Below are positions 17,691 through 25,236 of a stretch of DNA of 64,000 nucleotides, one piece after another; the stretch's first letter is position 1, and each line of letters opens with the position of its first letter. The notes below the pieces were generated by a model. That model made no database searches. It was not told where the DNA came from and saw only the letters and a program-made list of their open reading frames with translations. The position numbers were made by a program, and so were the translations under genes. The DNA comes from Planctomycetales bacterium ZRK34 (lineage in GTDB: Bacteria > Planctomycetota > Phycisphaerae > Phycisphaerales > Zrk34), in contig CP050848.1 in assembly GCA_014873095.1 (NCBI GenBank), forward strand, positions 3,407,850 to 3,471,849, written 5' to 3'.

Positions 17691-18817
17691 ACAGCATGAC
17701 TCACAGAGATGTTTTATTGCGAGACTGTGGCACAGCCGCCCCCGGCTGTGCGGCGGTTGATTCACGTGGCTCTGTCAACGCACAGCCGAGGGCGGCTGTG
17801 CCACAGTGGTGCTTGTGGGGCATGGCGGTGGTGATGGCCGTGACAGGTCACACGGCAGTCGCTGCGCCGACGGCGCCGGGGGTTGAGTTTGCCGAGATCA
17901 CACCCGAAGTGCAGAACGCGGTGCGGATGGGGCTTGTGTACCTGGCTTCGCAGCAGCAGCCCGACGGCAGCTTCGGGGCTGAGCGATACGGCCGGCACGT
18001 CGGCATCAGCGCGCTGGCGGGGCTCGCTTTCATGGGCGACGGTCATCTGCCCGGTCGTGGGCGCTACGGCCCAAACGTCTCGAAAGTGCTCAAGTTCATC
18101 CTCGACAGCTCGATGCCCAACGGCCTGATCGCCGCCGACACCTCCCACGGCCCGATGTACGGACACGGCTTTGCCACGCTGTTCCTCTCCGAGCTCTACG
18201 GGCAGGACAACGACCCGCGCACCCGCGAGGCGCTGATCAAAGCCATCCGTCTGATTGTCCGTTCGCAGAATCCCGAAGGCGGGTGGCGCTACCAGCCGGT
18301 GCCGACCGAGGCGGACATCTCCGTGACGATCTGCCAGGTGATGGCTCTGCGTGCGGCACGCAACGCCGGCATCAAGGTGCCCAAGGAAACGATCGACAAG
18401 GCGGTTGATTACGTGCGGCGGTGTCAGAACCCCGATGGCGGATTCCGCTACCTGCTGAATGCGGGCAACAGCGCCTTTCCGCGTTCGGCGGCGGGCGTGG
18501 CGACGTTGTACTACGCCGGCATCTATGAGGATCAGGCGATCGACCGCGGGCTTGAGTACCTGATGCAGAACCTGCCCGGCGAAGGGCGCAACACGCCGCA
18601 CTACTTTTACGGGCATTACTACGCGGTGCAGGCGATGTACATGGCTGGCGGCGACAACTGGGCCAAGTGGTACCCGGCGATTCGCGCCGAACTGCTCGAC
18701 CGCCAGAATAAACCCACCGGCGACTGGGACGGACAGGTCGGCAAAAGTTACGGAACCGCCATGGCGCTGATTATTCTGCAGATGCCCAACCGCTATCTGC
18801 CGATCTTTCAGAAGTGA
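17687..18817 (+). CDS. exported squalene cyclase/prenyltransferase-repeat protein
   Basis: 376 aa. The ATG overlaps the previous TGA (ATGA). The first ~45 residues are partly encoded by an inserted palindrome pair (17725-17806); a plausible older start is ATG 17822, where the hydrophobic signal segment begins. The mature part (about 65-376) shows repeated QxPDGSF, QNPEGGWRY and QNPDGGFRY motifs, the QW-like repeats of an alpha/alpha toroid as in prenyltransferases and squalene cyclases. The DxDD acid of true cyclases is not seen, so it is probably a binding or scaffold protein rather than a terpene cyclase. Such proteins are common in planctomycete BatA/DUF4175 gene trains. Confidence 0.8.
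   Translation: MNSMTHRDVLLRDCGTAAPGCAAVDSRGSVNAQPRAAVPQWCLWGMAVVMAVTGHTAVAAPTAPGVEFAEITPEVQNAVRMGLVYLASQQQPDGSFGAERYGRHVGISALAGLAFMGDGHLPGRGRYGPNVSKVLKFILDSSMPNGLIAADTSHGPMYGHGFATLFLSELYGQDNDPRTREALIKAIRLIVRSQNPEGGWRYQPVPTEADISVTICQVMALRAARNAGIKVPKETIDKAVDYVRRCQNPDGGFRYLLNAGNSAFPRSAAGVATLYYAGIYEDQAIDRGLEYLMQNLPGEGRNTPHYFYGHYYAVQAMYMAGGDNWAKWYPAIRAELLDRQNKPTGDWDGQVGKSYGTAMALIILQMPNRYLPIFQK
17725..17806. repeat. REPIN-like palindrome pair inside a gene (GCACAGCCG family)
   Basis: The 28-nt segment 17725-17752 is complementary to 17779-17806 at 27 of 28 positions. Each arm is itself a palindrome (GCACAGCCG...CGGCTGTGC). The element keeps the reading frame open and encodes residues about 13-40 of the gene at 17687, ahead of its signal peptide. 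Confidence 0.8.
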
Positions 18818-18822
18818 GCACG

Positions 18823-20022
18823 ATGCGAACTTTCACACGATATTTCGCTGCTTTAGCCGGGTCGCTACGCGACCCTGGCCCTGGGCCGCGTAGCGGCCCG
18901 GCGTTGGTCGCGCTATTCACATTGGTGATGATCACTGCGGCCCATGCTGTTGAGCCGGCGGTGTTGATCGATGCCGAACTTCGCGGGCGCCGGATCAAAT
19001 TTGTCACGCTTGGCGGTGGGGTGCTGACCTATTTCGATGATGCCCGACGCCTGCAGCGCGAGTCGGCTCAGCAGTTTGTTTCGTTGCAGTTCACCGACCG
19101 GGGCCTCGCGGCCGACGGGCCAGACGAAGTCGGCGGGGCGATGGTGCAGCTTGGCGATGGGCAGATATTCCGCGGGCAGATGGCCGGGGTCGACGAGCAG
19201 GGGCGACTCAAATGGCAGACGTCCAGTTTCGGTGAAATGCATTTCAAGCTCGACGATGTGGCCCGCGTGGTGACGGTCGATACCGAACTGCCGACCCGGG
19301 CTGATTTGCAGGCGACGGTGGCCAACGACCGCGTGGTGCTACGCAACGGGGATGTCGTCAGCGGATTCATCGCCGCGCTCAAACCCGACGGGCTCGTGTT
19401 GCAGGTGGATCAGCAGGAACTGACGCTGACCTGGGACCGCGTGGGGCAGTTACTGCTGCCGAATCCGACCCGCTCGGCGCCTGGCACGTGGGTCCGCCTG
19501 ACCGACGGCTCGTGCGTGCTGATCGATCAGGTGACGCTGGATTCAACCCGCCTGACCGGCGCGGCGCGCGGGCAGGTGGTGGAGGTGCCGCGATCGATGG
19601 TGTTGGCGATCGATTTTGCGGATCGTCACCAGCTTGTGTCGCTCGGGAGCCTTCAGCGGACCGTGCGTAGCGGCGGGAAGGTGTTCGGCGTGCCAATGCC
19701 GCCTCGGACGGCGGGCGATGAGTTGTCTCTGCATGCGCCGACGACCATCGAATTCACCCTGCCGGCGGGGGCGACCCGCTTTGCCGCCGATGCCGCGCTC
19801 GACCCGCAGGGGCTCGACTGGGCCGACCTGAATCTGATCGTTGCCGACGCCAGGGGCGAGCTTCAGCAGGTGCATTTGAACGGCGAGAATCCGCAGGCCC
19901 GGATCAATGTTCAGCTTCGGGGCAATCGGCTGATTTTGACCGTCGACGAGGGGGCCAACGGGCCGGTTTTTGACCGCCTGACGCTGTACGGCGCGTGGCT
20001 GCTGATTCAGGCTTCGCCGTGA
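18823..20022 (+). CDS. exported beta-rich protein of unknown function, last gene of the BatA/VWA train
   Basis: 399 aa from ATG 18823; a GTG at 18814 overlapping the previous stop is an alternative. The signal peptide is interrupted by about 15 residues (GSLRDPGPGPRSGP) encoded by a 45-bp palindrome pair. Without them it would read as a normal leader ending at AHAVEP. The mature protein has repeated LxxGdxxxG beta motifs (LGDGQIFRGQM, LRNGDVVSGFI and LTDGSCVLIDQ), suggesting repeated small barrels. The C-terminal part (about 295-399) resembles an NPCBM-like carbohydrate-binding fold, though this is uncertain. Whether the leader still works with the insert is open. Confidence 0.65.
   Translation: MRTFTRYFAALAGSLRDPGPGPRSGPALVALFTLVMITAAHAVEPAVLIDAELRGRRIKFVTLGGGVLTYFDDARRLQRESAQQFVSLQFTDRGLAADGPDEVGGAMVQLGDGQIFRGQMAGVDEQGRLKWQTSSFGEMHFKLDDVARVVTVDTELPTRADLQATVANDRVVLRNGDVVSGFIAALKPDGLVLQVDQQELTLTWDRVGQLLLPNPTRSAPGTWVRLTDGSCVLIDQVTLDSTRLTGAARGQVVEVPRSMVLAIDFADRHQLVSLGSLQRTVRSGGKVFGVPMPPRTAGDELSLHAPTTIEFTLPAGATRFAADAALDPQGLDWADLNLIVADARGELQQVHLNGENPQARINVQLRGNRLILTVDEGANGPVFDRLTLYGAWLLIQASP
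18857..18901. repeat. 45-bp REPIN-like pair (GGGTCGC family) in a signal peptide
   Basis: GGGTCGCTACGCGACCC (18859-18875) and GGGCCGCGTAGCGGCCC (18883-18899) are two palindromes in inverted order, separated by TGGCCCTG. The 45-bp unit equals 15 codons and keeps the frame. A single copy of the same palindrome is in the gspB-like gene at 7076. Confidence 0.75.
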
Positions 20023-20102
20023 GTCCGCAGCCCCGATGAATCGCCCCGGCGGCGGGCATCCGGACATCTCCCACGAAGTCTGTGAAATACGTCACAACTG
20101 AT

Positions 20103-20131
20103 TTGACAGCCTCGCGCTCGGTTCCTATTCT
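20103..20131 (+). promoter_or_regulatory. sigma-70 promoter of the ATP synthase operon
   Basis: TTGACA (20103-20108), a 17-nt spacer, then TATTCT (20126-20131). Transcription would start near 20138, giving a ~70-nt leader before atpZ. A small CGGC-TTTTTA-GCCG hairpin (about 20162-20176) lies in that leader. Confidence 0.65.
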
Positions 20132-20207
20132 ACTGGCCCGCGCGATGTTAAGATTGCGCGGGCGGCTTTTTAGCCGTGGAAACAGGCGGATTCGACCCGA
20201 GGCAGGC

Positions 20208-20456
20208 ATGAGCAAACAACGCCGGCCTTATCCGACGATCTTCCTGGGGGTTGGATTGGAGTTAGCCGGTACTGTCGGCGTGCTCGTCGGCATCGGCTAC
20301 TGGGTCGATCGACACTACCAGACGTCGCCGATCTTCACGCTCGTGGGCGCGGGCATCGGCATCGTCGGTGGTCTGACCAAGATCGTTCTGCAAAGCAGCC
20401 AGACCATGCGGAACTTACAGCGCAAGCAGCGCGACGAAAACCAGACACGCAAGTAA
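20208..20456 (+). CDS. atpZ: AtpZ-like ATP synthase assembly protein
   Basis: 82 aa from the ATG at 20208, preceded by a GAGG-containing ribosome site. Two membrane helices (about 12-32 and 42-62) carry the small-residue pattern GVGLELAGTVGVLVGIGYWVD typical of the AtpZ/ATPase_gene1 family, which helps assemble the c-ring or handles Mg2+ with AtpI. The basic, polar C terminus is cytoplasmic. It is the first gene after the operon promoter and is followed by an AtpI-like gene, the usual order for F-type ATPase operons. Confidence 0.8.
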   Translation: MSKQRRPYPTIFLGVGLELAGTVGVLVGIGYWVDRHYQTSPIFTLVGAGIGIVGGLTKIVLQSSQTMRNLQRKQRDENQTRK

Positions 20457-20474
20457 CGGCAAGCATCTGCATAC

Positions 20475-20894
20475 ATGACTCCCCAGAACGCCAAACTACC
20501 CATCATGCCCATCGCGCTGCGACTGACCGTCGCGGCCGTGATTGTTGCGGCGATCGGGTGGACGGTCGGCCGGACCTACGGGGCCGGCGAGGCGGTGCTC
20601 ATGGCGGTGGGTTTTGTCTGGGCGGTGAACATCGCTTCGGTGATGGGCGTCGCCGGCTTTGCGAAGCGCGGTGCGATGGCCGTGGCCATGGCCCATTACG
20701 CCGCGGCCGGCGGGCGCATCCTCGCCTGCCTGCTGGTCGGCTTTTATGCGGTCCGCGTGCTGGGCATGCCGACCAAACCGATGTGGATCGCACTGGCCGG
20801 GGCGTATCTGCCGCTGCTGATGGTTGAAGCGGTGTACGTGGCCGGCTGCATTCGTGCCGCTTATCCGACGCCTGTGCAGGAGACGACGGTATGA
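20475..20894 (+). CDS. AtpI-like membrane protein (ATP synthase subunit I)
   Basis: 139 aa with four predicted membrane helices (about 14-32, 38-60, 72-96 and 101-125). Sequence similarity to AtpI is hard to judge by eye, but size, topology and place between atpZ and atpB fit subunit I, a chaperone for c-ring assembly. It overlaps atpB by ATGA. An internal ATG at 20505 could also serve as start. Confidence 0.7.
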   Translation: MTPQNAKLPIMPIALRLTVAAVIVAAIGWTVGRTYGAGEAVLMAVGFVWAVNIASVMGVAGFAKRGAMAVAMAHYAAAGGRILACLLVGFYAVRVLGMPTKPMWIALAGAYLPLLMVEAVYVAGCIRAAYPTPVQETTV

Positions 20895-21841
20895 CTATGT
20901 GGTTGACGACCCTCGCAGCCTCCTCGCCCGTCGCGCACGTGATCGACCACCCCTGGTTCGGCGACGGCAGCGAACCGTCTCACTGGCTGATGTCCAACGC
21001 GATCTTCATGATGATCATCGCGACGGTCCTCACCGCCTTGCTGATCATCCCCGCCGCCAAGAAGATCGCCACGCGCGGCTCCGGTGAAAACATCGACGAC
21101 TTCCGCGCCCAGGGCATCAACGCCAACTTCGTTGAAGCCATCTGCGTGTATCTCCGCGAAGAGGTCTTCCGCCCGATCTTCCACGACGACGTCGACAAGT
21201 ACATGCCCGTGCTGTGGACGTTTTTCTGGTTCATTCTGATGTGCAACCTGCTGGGGCTGGTGCCGCTGGTCGACCTGACCGGCGGGCTGCTGGCGCCGTT
21301 CGGCATCGAGATCAACCACGGGCACGGCATCGGCGGCACAGCCACTCAGTCGATCTGGGTCACCGGCGCCCTGGCGTTCTGTGCGTTTATCACGATCAAT
21401 GTCACCGGCATCCTCAAAGACCCCGTCGGCTACTTCAAGCACCTGATGGGCGGCGTGCCGTTCTCGCTGCCGATGGTGCCGATCATCGCGATCATCATGA
21501 TCGTCGAGTTCATCGGCATCTTCGTCAAACCCTTCGCGCTGGCCGTTCGTTTGTTCGCCAACATGAGCGGCGGCCACATTCTGCTGGCGGTGCTGTTCAG
21601 CTTCGTGCCGCTGCTGATCCGCAACCTCGGCGGCATCGGCTACGGGATGGCGCTGCTGCCGCTGCTGGGGGCGATCGCGATCTACATGCTGGAAGTGCTT
21701 GTGGCGCTGATCCAGGCGTTCATCTTCACGTTCCTGACCGGGCTGTTCCTCGGACAGCTCGTGCATCACGATCATGAAGAAGAGCACGGACCCGAAGACT
21801 ACGAAGAAAAACCGGGCCTGGAGTCGGGCCCGCTGGCTTAA
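20891..21841 (+). CDS. atpB: F-type ATP synthase subunit a
   Basis: 316 aa with at least five membrane helices. The essential Arg is in the conserved FALAVRLFANMSGGHILL near 220, and the last helices (LEVLVALIQAFIFTFLTGLF) match the subunit a signature. The subunit provides the proton half-channels facing the c-ring. The acidic C-terminal tail (EEEHGPEDYEEKPGLE) is a species-specific extension. It is coupled to the AtpI-like gene by a 4-nt overlap. Confidence 0.95.
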   Translation: MTMWLTTLAASSPVAHVIDHPWFGDGSEPSHWLMSNAIFMMIIATVLTALLIIPAAKKIATRGSGENIDDFRAQGINANFVEAICVYLREEVFRPIFHDDVDKYMPVLWTFFWFILMCNLLGLVPLVDLTGGLLAPFGIEINHGHGIGGTATQSIWVTGALAFCAFITINVTGILKDPVGYFKHLMGGVPFSLPMVPIIAIIMIVEFIGIFVKPFALAVRLFANMSGGHILLAVLFSFVPLLIRNLGGIGYGMALLPLLGAIAIYMLEVLVALIQAFIFTFLTGLFLGQLVHHDHEEEHGPEDYEEKPGLESGPLA

Positions 21842-21929
21842 CACAAACAAGGTTCCCGATCGGGCAGACGCCTGCGGGGACGGACACTACTACCGCCGAA
21901 GAACTCGGCAAAGCTCAGGAGTTGATCTC

Positions 21930-22259
21930 ATGAAGCGTTTCGCACTCTACGCGTCGTTCGCACTGGCCGCCGGTCTGATGCTGATCTTCCCCGACCTGGT
22001 TCAGGCCCAAGACGCTGAGCATGCGGCCGAAGCCGCGGCGACGGGTATCGCCGGTCTCAAGGGCATCGGCGCCATCGGCGCCGGCCTGGCGCTGATCGGC
22101 GGCGGTCTGGGCATCGGTCGCATCGGCGGCTCGGCCACCGAAGCCATCGCCCGTCAGCCCGAAGCCGGCGGTCAGATCTTCCAGACCATGATCATCTCCG
22201 CGGCGCTGATCGAAGGTGCGACGCTGTTCGCCGTCGTCGTGGCGCTGCTGGCGCTCTGA
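21930..22259 (+). CDS. atpE: F-type ATP synthase subunit c (with N-terminal leader)
   Basis: 109 aa, longer than the usual 75-85. The first ~35 residues look like a cleavable leader ending near VQAQDAEHA. The hairpin follows: helix 1 with the glycine run GAGLALIGGGLGIGRIGG, the polar loop ARQPE, and helix 2 with the ion-carrying E95 in ALIEGATLFAVV. The Na+-specific pattern (Gln in helix 1, Ser/Thr right after Glu) is absent, so protons are the likely ion. A strong AGGAG lies a few bases upstream, as expected for the most abundant subunit. Confidence 0.93.
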   Translation: MKRFALYASFALAAGLMLIFPDLVQAQDAEHAAEAAATGIAGLKGIGAIGAGLALIGGGLGIGRIGGSATEAIARQPEAGGQIFQTMIISAALIEGATLFAVVVALLAL

Positions 22260-22336
22260 TCGATTGTCTTTGTCGCACGGATCGACGCTCCGCCGCGCGG
22301 CGGGGCTGAGGGTCGTGTGACCTGGAGGTATTGACC

Positions 22337-22921
22337 ATGCGCATGCACATCGGTTTATCGGTGATTGCCGCGAGCTGGTCGTTGGCTTCGCCCGTGCTGG
22401 CGGCGTCCGAAGGCGAGCCGTCGCTGTTTGCCGGATCGTTCGCGCAGTCCCTGGCGGCGGTCATCGCGTTCACGGTGCTGTTCATCGTGCTCCGCAAGGC
22501 CGCCTGGGGCCCGATCATCAAGGGCCTGCAGGATCGTGAGAACAAGATTCGCGAAGACCTGCAGAAAGCCGAGCAGGCCAACGCCGACGCCCAGAAGACC
22601 CTGGACGAGTACAAGGCCAAGCTCGCCGAGGCCCATGCCGAGGCGCGCTCGCTGCTGGATCAGACCCGCGCCGACGCCGACGCCCTGCGCACCAAGATGG
22701 TCGCCGACGCCGAGGCCGAAGCCGCTCGCCAGCGTGATCGTGTCGCCGGCGAGATCGACGCGGCCAAGAATCAGGCCCTCCAGGACATCTACGCCCAGAC
22801 GGCGGAGATCGCCGTCACGGTCGCCGGCAAGATTCTTCAGCGTCAGATCGACGCCAAGGACACCCAGCAGCTGGTCGACCAGTCGCTGGCGGAACTCAAC
22901 CGCATCGATCGGGTCAACTGA
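22337..22921 (+). CDS. atpF: F-type ATP synthase subunit b
   Basis: 194 aa from ATG 22337, 8 nt after TGGAGG. The N terminus looks like a signal peptide (ending SPVLAASEG), then comes the membrane anchor (about 33-52, LAAVIAFTVLFIVLRKAAWG) and a long Ala/Glu/Lys-rich coiled coil that forms the peripheral stalk. The b-subunit signature WGPIIKGLQDRENKIREDL is present. Its position between c and delta is standard. Confidence 0.93.
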   Translation: MRMHIGLSVIAASWSLASPVLAASEGEPSLFAGSFAQSLAAVIAFTVLFIVLRKAAWGPIIKGLQDRENKIREDLQKAEQANADAQKTLDEYKAKLAEAHAEARSLLDQTRADADALRTKMVADAEAEAARQRDRVAGEIDAAKNQALQDIYAQTAEIAVTVAGKILQRQIDAKDTQQLVDQSLAELNRIDRVN

Positions 22922-22942
22922 CCCGGATCGCGAGGCATTGCT

Positions 22943-23548
22943 ATGGCTTCATCCAGCACGCAGATCGGCGACGCGGTAGCGGACACCTATGCCCGCGCGT
23001 TGTTCGACTTGGCGCTGAAGCAGGACGCGCTGGCCGAGGTTGCCGACGAGTTGGCGGATCTGAGCCGACTGCTCGAAGCCGAGCCGGACCTCGCGGGTTT
23101 CTTCGCACATCGGACGATCGCCGTGGATCGCCGGGCCGCCAGCATCGATGCGATCTTCTCCGGCCGCATCAGTGATCTGACCCGCCGCTTCCTGCAGGTG
23201 CTCAACCACAACGGCCGACTCGGCGCGCTGCGCTCGATCGTTGCGGCGTTCGATCAACTGCTCAAAACCCACCGCGGTGAAATCGACGTTGAAGTCCACA
23301 CAGCCCGCCCGCTCGACGCCGGCCAGCTCGACTCGGTCGCCAAGCGCATCGGCGAAGCGCTCGGCAAGACCGCCGTCATCAAGCCCCGCGTCGACGAGTC
23401 GCTCATCGGCGGCCTGCGAATCCGCCTCGGCGACCGGCTGATCGACGCCTCGGTCCGCAGCCAGCTTCAGAGCATCAAACAACAGCTCGCCCAGCGCGGC
23501 AACGAATTGATTCGATCCCATGCGGCGAATTTGCTGCAAGAAGGTTAA
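22943..23548 (+). CDS. atpH: F-type ATP synthase subunit delta
   Basis: 201 aa. The N-terminal helical domain starts [21 protein letters not shown], and the C-terminal part has the delta/OSCP signature around [19 protein letters not shown] and the motif [20 protein letters not shown]. It links the peripheral stalk to F1. It lies between b and alpha with short spacers. Confidence 0.93.
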   Translation: MASSSTQIGDAVADTYARALFDLALKQDALAEVADELADLSRLLEAEPDLAGFFAHRTIAVDRRAASIDAIFSGRISDLTRRFLQVLNHNGRLGALRSIVAAFDQLLKTHRGEIDVEVHTARPLDAGQLDSVAKRIGEALGKTAVIKPRVDESLIGGLRIRLGDRLIDASVRSQLQSIKQQLAQRGNELIRSHAANLLQEG

Positions 23549-23555
23549 AACCGTC

Positions 23556-25100
23556 ATGAAGATTAATACCGGCGAAATCACCAGCGTCATCAAGCAGGAA
23601 ATCGAGCAGTACCAAGGCGAGCTGCAGATCAGTGAAGTCGGCAAGGTGCTCGAGGTCGGCGACGGCATCGCCCGCGTGTACGGCCTCAGCGGCGCGATGG
23701 CCAGCGAAATGCTCGAGTTCGAAGGCGACGACGGCTCGATCGTCACCGGCCAGGTCTTCAACCTCGAAGAAGACTCCGTCGGCGCCGTGCTCTTCGGCGA
23801 ATACCTCAAGGTCAAGGAAGGCGCCAACGTCCGCTCGACCGGCAAACTGCTGTCCGTGCCCGTCGGCGACGCGCTGCTCGGCCGCGTGGTCAACCCGCTT
23901 GGCGAGGCGATCGACGGACGCGGTCCGATCGAGTCCAAGGACACCCGCCTGCTGGACATCATCGCCCCCGGCATCGCCCAGCGCCAGCCGGTGACCCAGC
24001 CCATGCAGACCGGCATCAAGGCCGTCGACTCGATGATCCCGATCGGCCGCGGCCAGCGCGAACTCGTCATCGGCGACCGCAAGACCGGTAAGACCGCTGT
24101 CTGCATCGACACCATCATCAATCAGAAGAAGTACGTCGGCACTGACAACGAACTGATCTGCATCTACGTCGCCGTCGGTCAGAAGGAATCGACCGTCGCC
24201 GGCGTCGTCGAAACCCTCCGCAAGCACGGCGCGATGGACTACACCATCGTCGTCAACGCCGGTTCATCAGACCCAGCCCCGCTGCAGTACATCGCGCCTT
24301 ACGCCGGTTGTGCGATGGGCGAGTACTTCATGTGGCAGGGCAAGCACGTGCTCTGCGTGTATGACGATCTTTCCAAGCAGGCCGTCGCCTATCGTCAGCT
24401 TTCGCTGCTGCTGCGTCGTCCGCCCGGCCGCGAAGCTTACCCCGGCGACGTGTTCTACCTGCACTCCCGCCTGCTCGAGCGCGCCACCAAGCTGTCCGAT
24501 GAACTCGGCGGCGGATCGCTGACGGCCCTGCCGGTCATCGAAACCCAGGAAGGCGACGTCTCGGCCTACATTCCGACCAACGTGATTTCGATTACCGACG
24601 GTCAGATCTACCTCGAACCCGAACTCTTCTTCGCCGGTGTGCGTCCGGCCATCAACGTCGGCATCTCCGTGTCGCGCGTCGGCGGCAACGCCCAGATCAA
24701 GGCGATGAAGCAGATCGCCGGCTCGCTGCGACTGGACCTCGCGGCCTTCCGCGAACTCGAAGCCTTCGCCCAGCTCGGCACCGAGCTCGACAAGGCCACC
24801 CAGCGCCAGCTCGACCGCGGCGCCCGCATGGTCGAACTGCTCAAGCAGCCGCAGTACGTGCCGATGGACGTGATCGATCAGGTCATCTCGATTTTCGCCG
24901 GCTCCAACGGGTTCCTCGACGACCTCGAGCTCGACCAGGTCGCCGTCTTCGAGAAGGCCCTGCTCGAATACTTCGGCGCCAATGCCGACGCCAAGGCCGT
25001 CCGCGCCGAACTCGCCGAGAAGAAAGCCTTCGACGACGACCTCAAGGACAAGCTCAAGAAGGCCATCGGGTCCTTCAAGCAGGGCTTTGGCAGCAAATGA
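23556..25100 (+). CDS. atpA: F-type ATP synthase subunit alpha
   Basis: 514 aa from ATG 23556, 7 nt after the delta stop. The P-loop reads GDRKTGKTA near 170, the usual Gln replaced by Lys. The alpha signature [13 protein letters not shown] lies near 368, and [16 protein letters not shown] residues near 350. It is the non-catalytic nucleotide-binding subunit of F1. A strong terminator follows at 25176, and the next gene is on the other strand, so gamma, beta and epsilon genes are not in this operon. They must be encoded elsewhere for a working enzyme. Confidence 0.97.
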   Translation: MKINTGEITSVIKQEIEQYQGELQISEVGKVLEVGDGIARVYGLSGAMASEMLEFEGDDGSIVTGQVFNLEEDSVGAVLFGEYLKVKEGANVRSTGKLLSVPVGDALLGRVVNPLGEAIDGRGPIESKDTRLLDIIAPGIAQRQPVTQPMQTGIKAVDSMIPIGRGQRELVIGDRKTGKTAVCIDTIINQKKYVGTDNELICIYVAVGQKESTVAGVVETLRKHGAMDYTIVVNAGSSDPAPLQYIAPYAGCAMGEYFMWQGKHVLCVYDDLSKQAVAYRQLSLLLRRPPGREAYPGDVFYLHSRLLERATKLSDELGGGSLTALPVIETQEGDVSAYIPTNVISITDGQIYLEPELFFAGVRPAINVGISVSRVGGNAQIKAMKQIAGSLRLDLAAFRELEAFAQLGTELDKATQRQLDRGARMVELLKQPQYVPMDVIDQVISIFAGSNGFLDDLELDQVAVFEKALLEYFGANADAKAVRAELAEKKAFDDDLKDKLKKAIGSFKQGFGSK

Positions 25101-25113
25101 TTTCCGTTTAGCG

Positions 25114-25129
25114 ACGCCGCTTGCGGCGT
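25114..25129. repeat. small hairpin after atpA
   Basis: ACGCCGC-TT-GCGGCGT, a perfect 7-bp stem just after the atpA stop, without a T tract. It may protect the 3' end or belong to the palindromic repeat class. Confidence 0.5.
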
Positions 25130-25175
25130 GATCGCCGGCGGCCCAACATTCCGCATTTCGATACCGAGTTTCCAA

Positions 25176-25200
25176 CCCCGCCGCTACGGCGGGGTTTTTT
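25176..25200 (+). terminator. intrinsic terminator of the ATP synthase operon
   Basis: CCCCGCCG-CTA-CGGCGGGG followed by six T. It ends the operon right after atpA. Confidence 0.9.
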
Positions 25201-25201
25201 C

Positions 25202-25217
25202 ATGAACGGTCGTTCAT
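25202..25217. promoter_or_regulatory. ATGAACG palindrome, possible TetR-type operator
   Basis: ATGAACG-GT-CGTTCAT, 7-bp arms. The form resembles operators of several TetR-family repressors. It lies between the convergent atpA and dioxygenase genes, away from any obvious promoter, so its role is doubtful. Confidence 0.3.
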
Positions 25218-25236
25218 GATGTCGCCTGATGCGCGG

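Noticed and set aside
17687..18817. true squalene-hopene cyclase
   Set aside because: Half the normal length, has a signal peptide and lacks the DxDD acid; only the repeat fold is shared.
22085..22259. Na+-type c subunit
   Set aside because: The Gln of helix 1 and the Ser/Thr directly after the ion-binding Glu are absent; a proton type is more likely.
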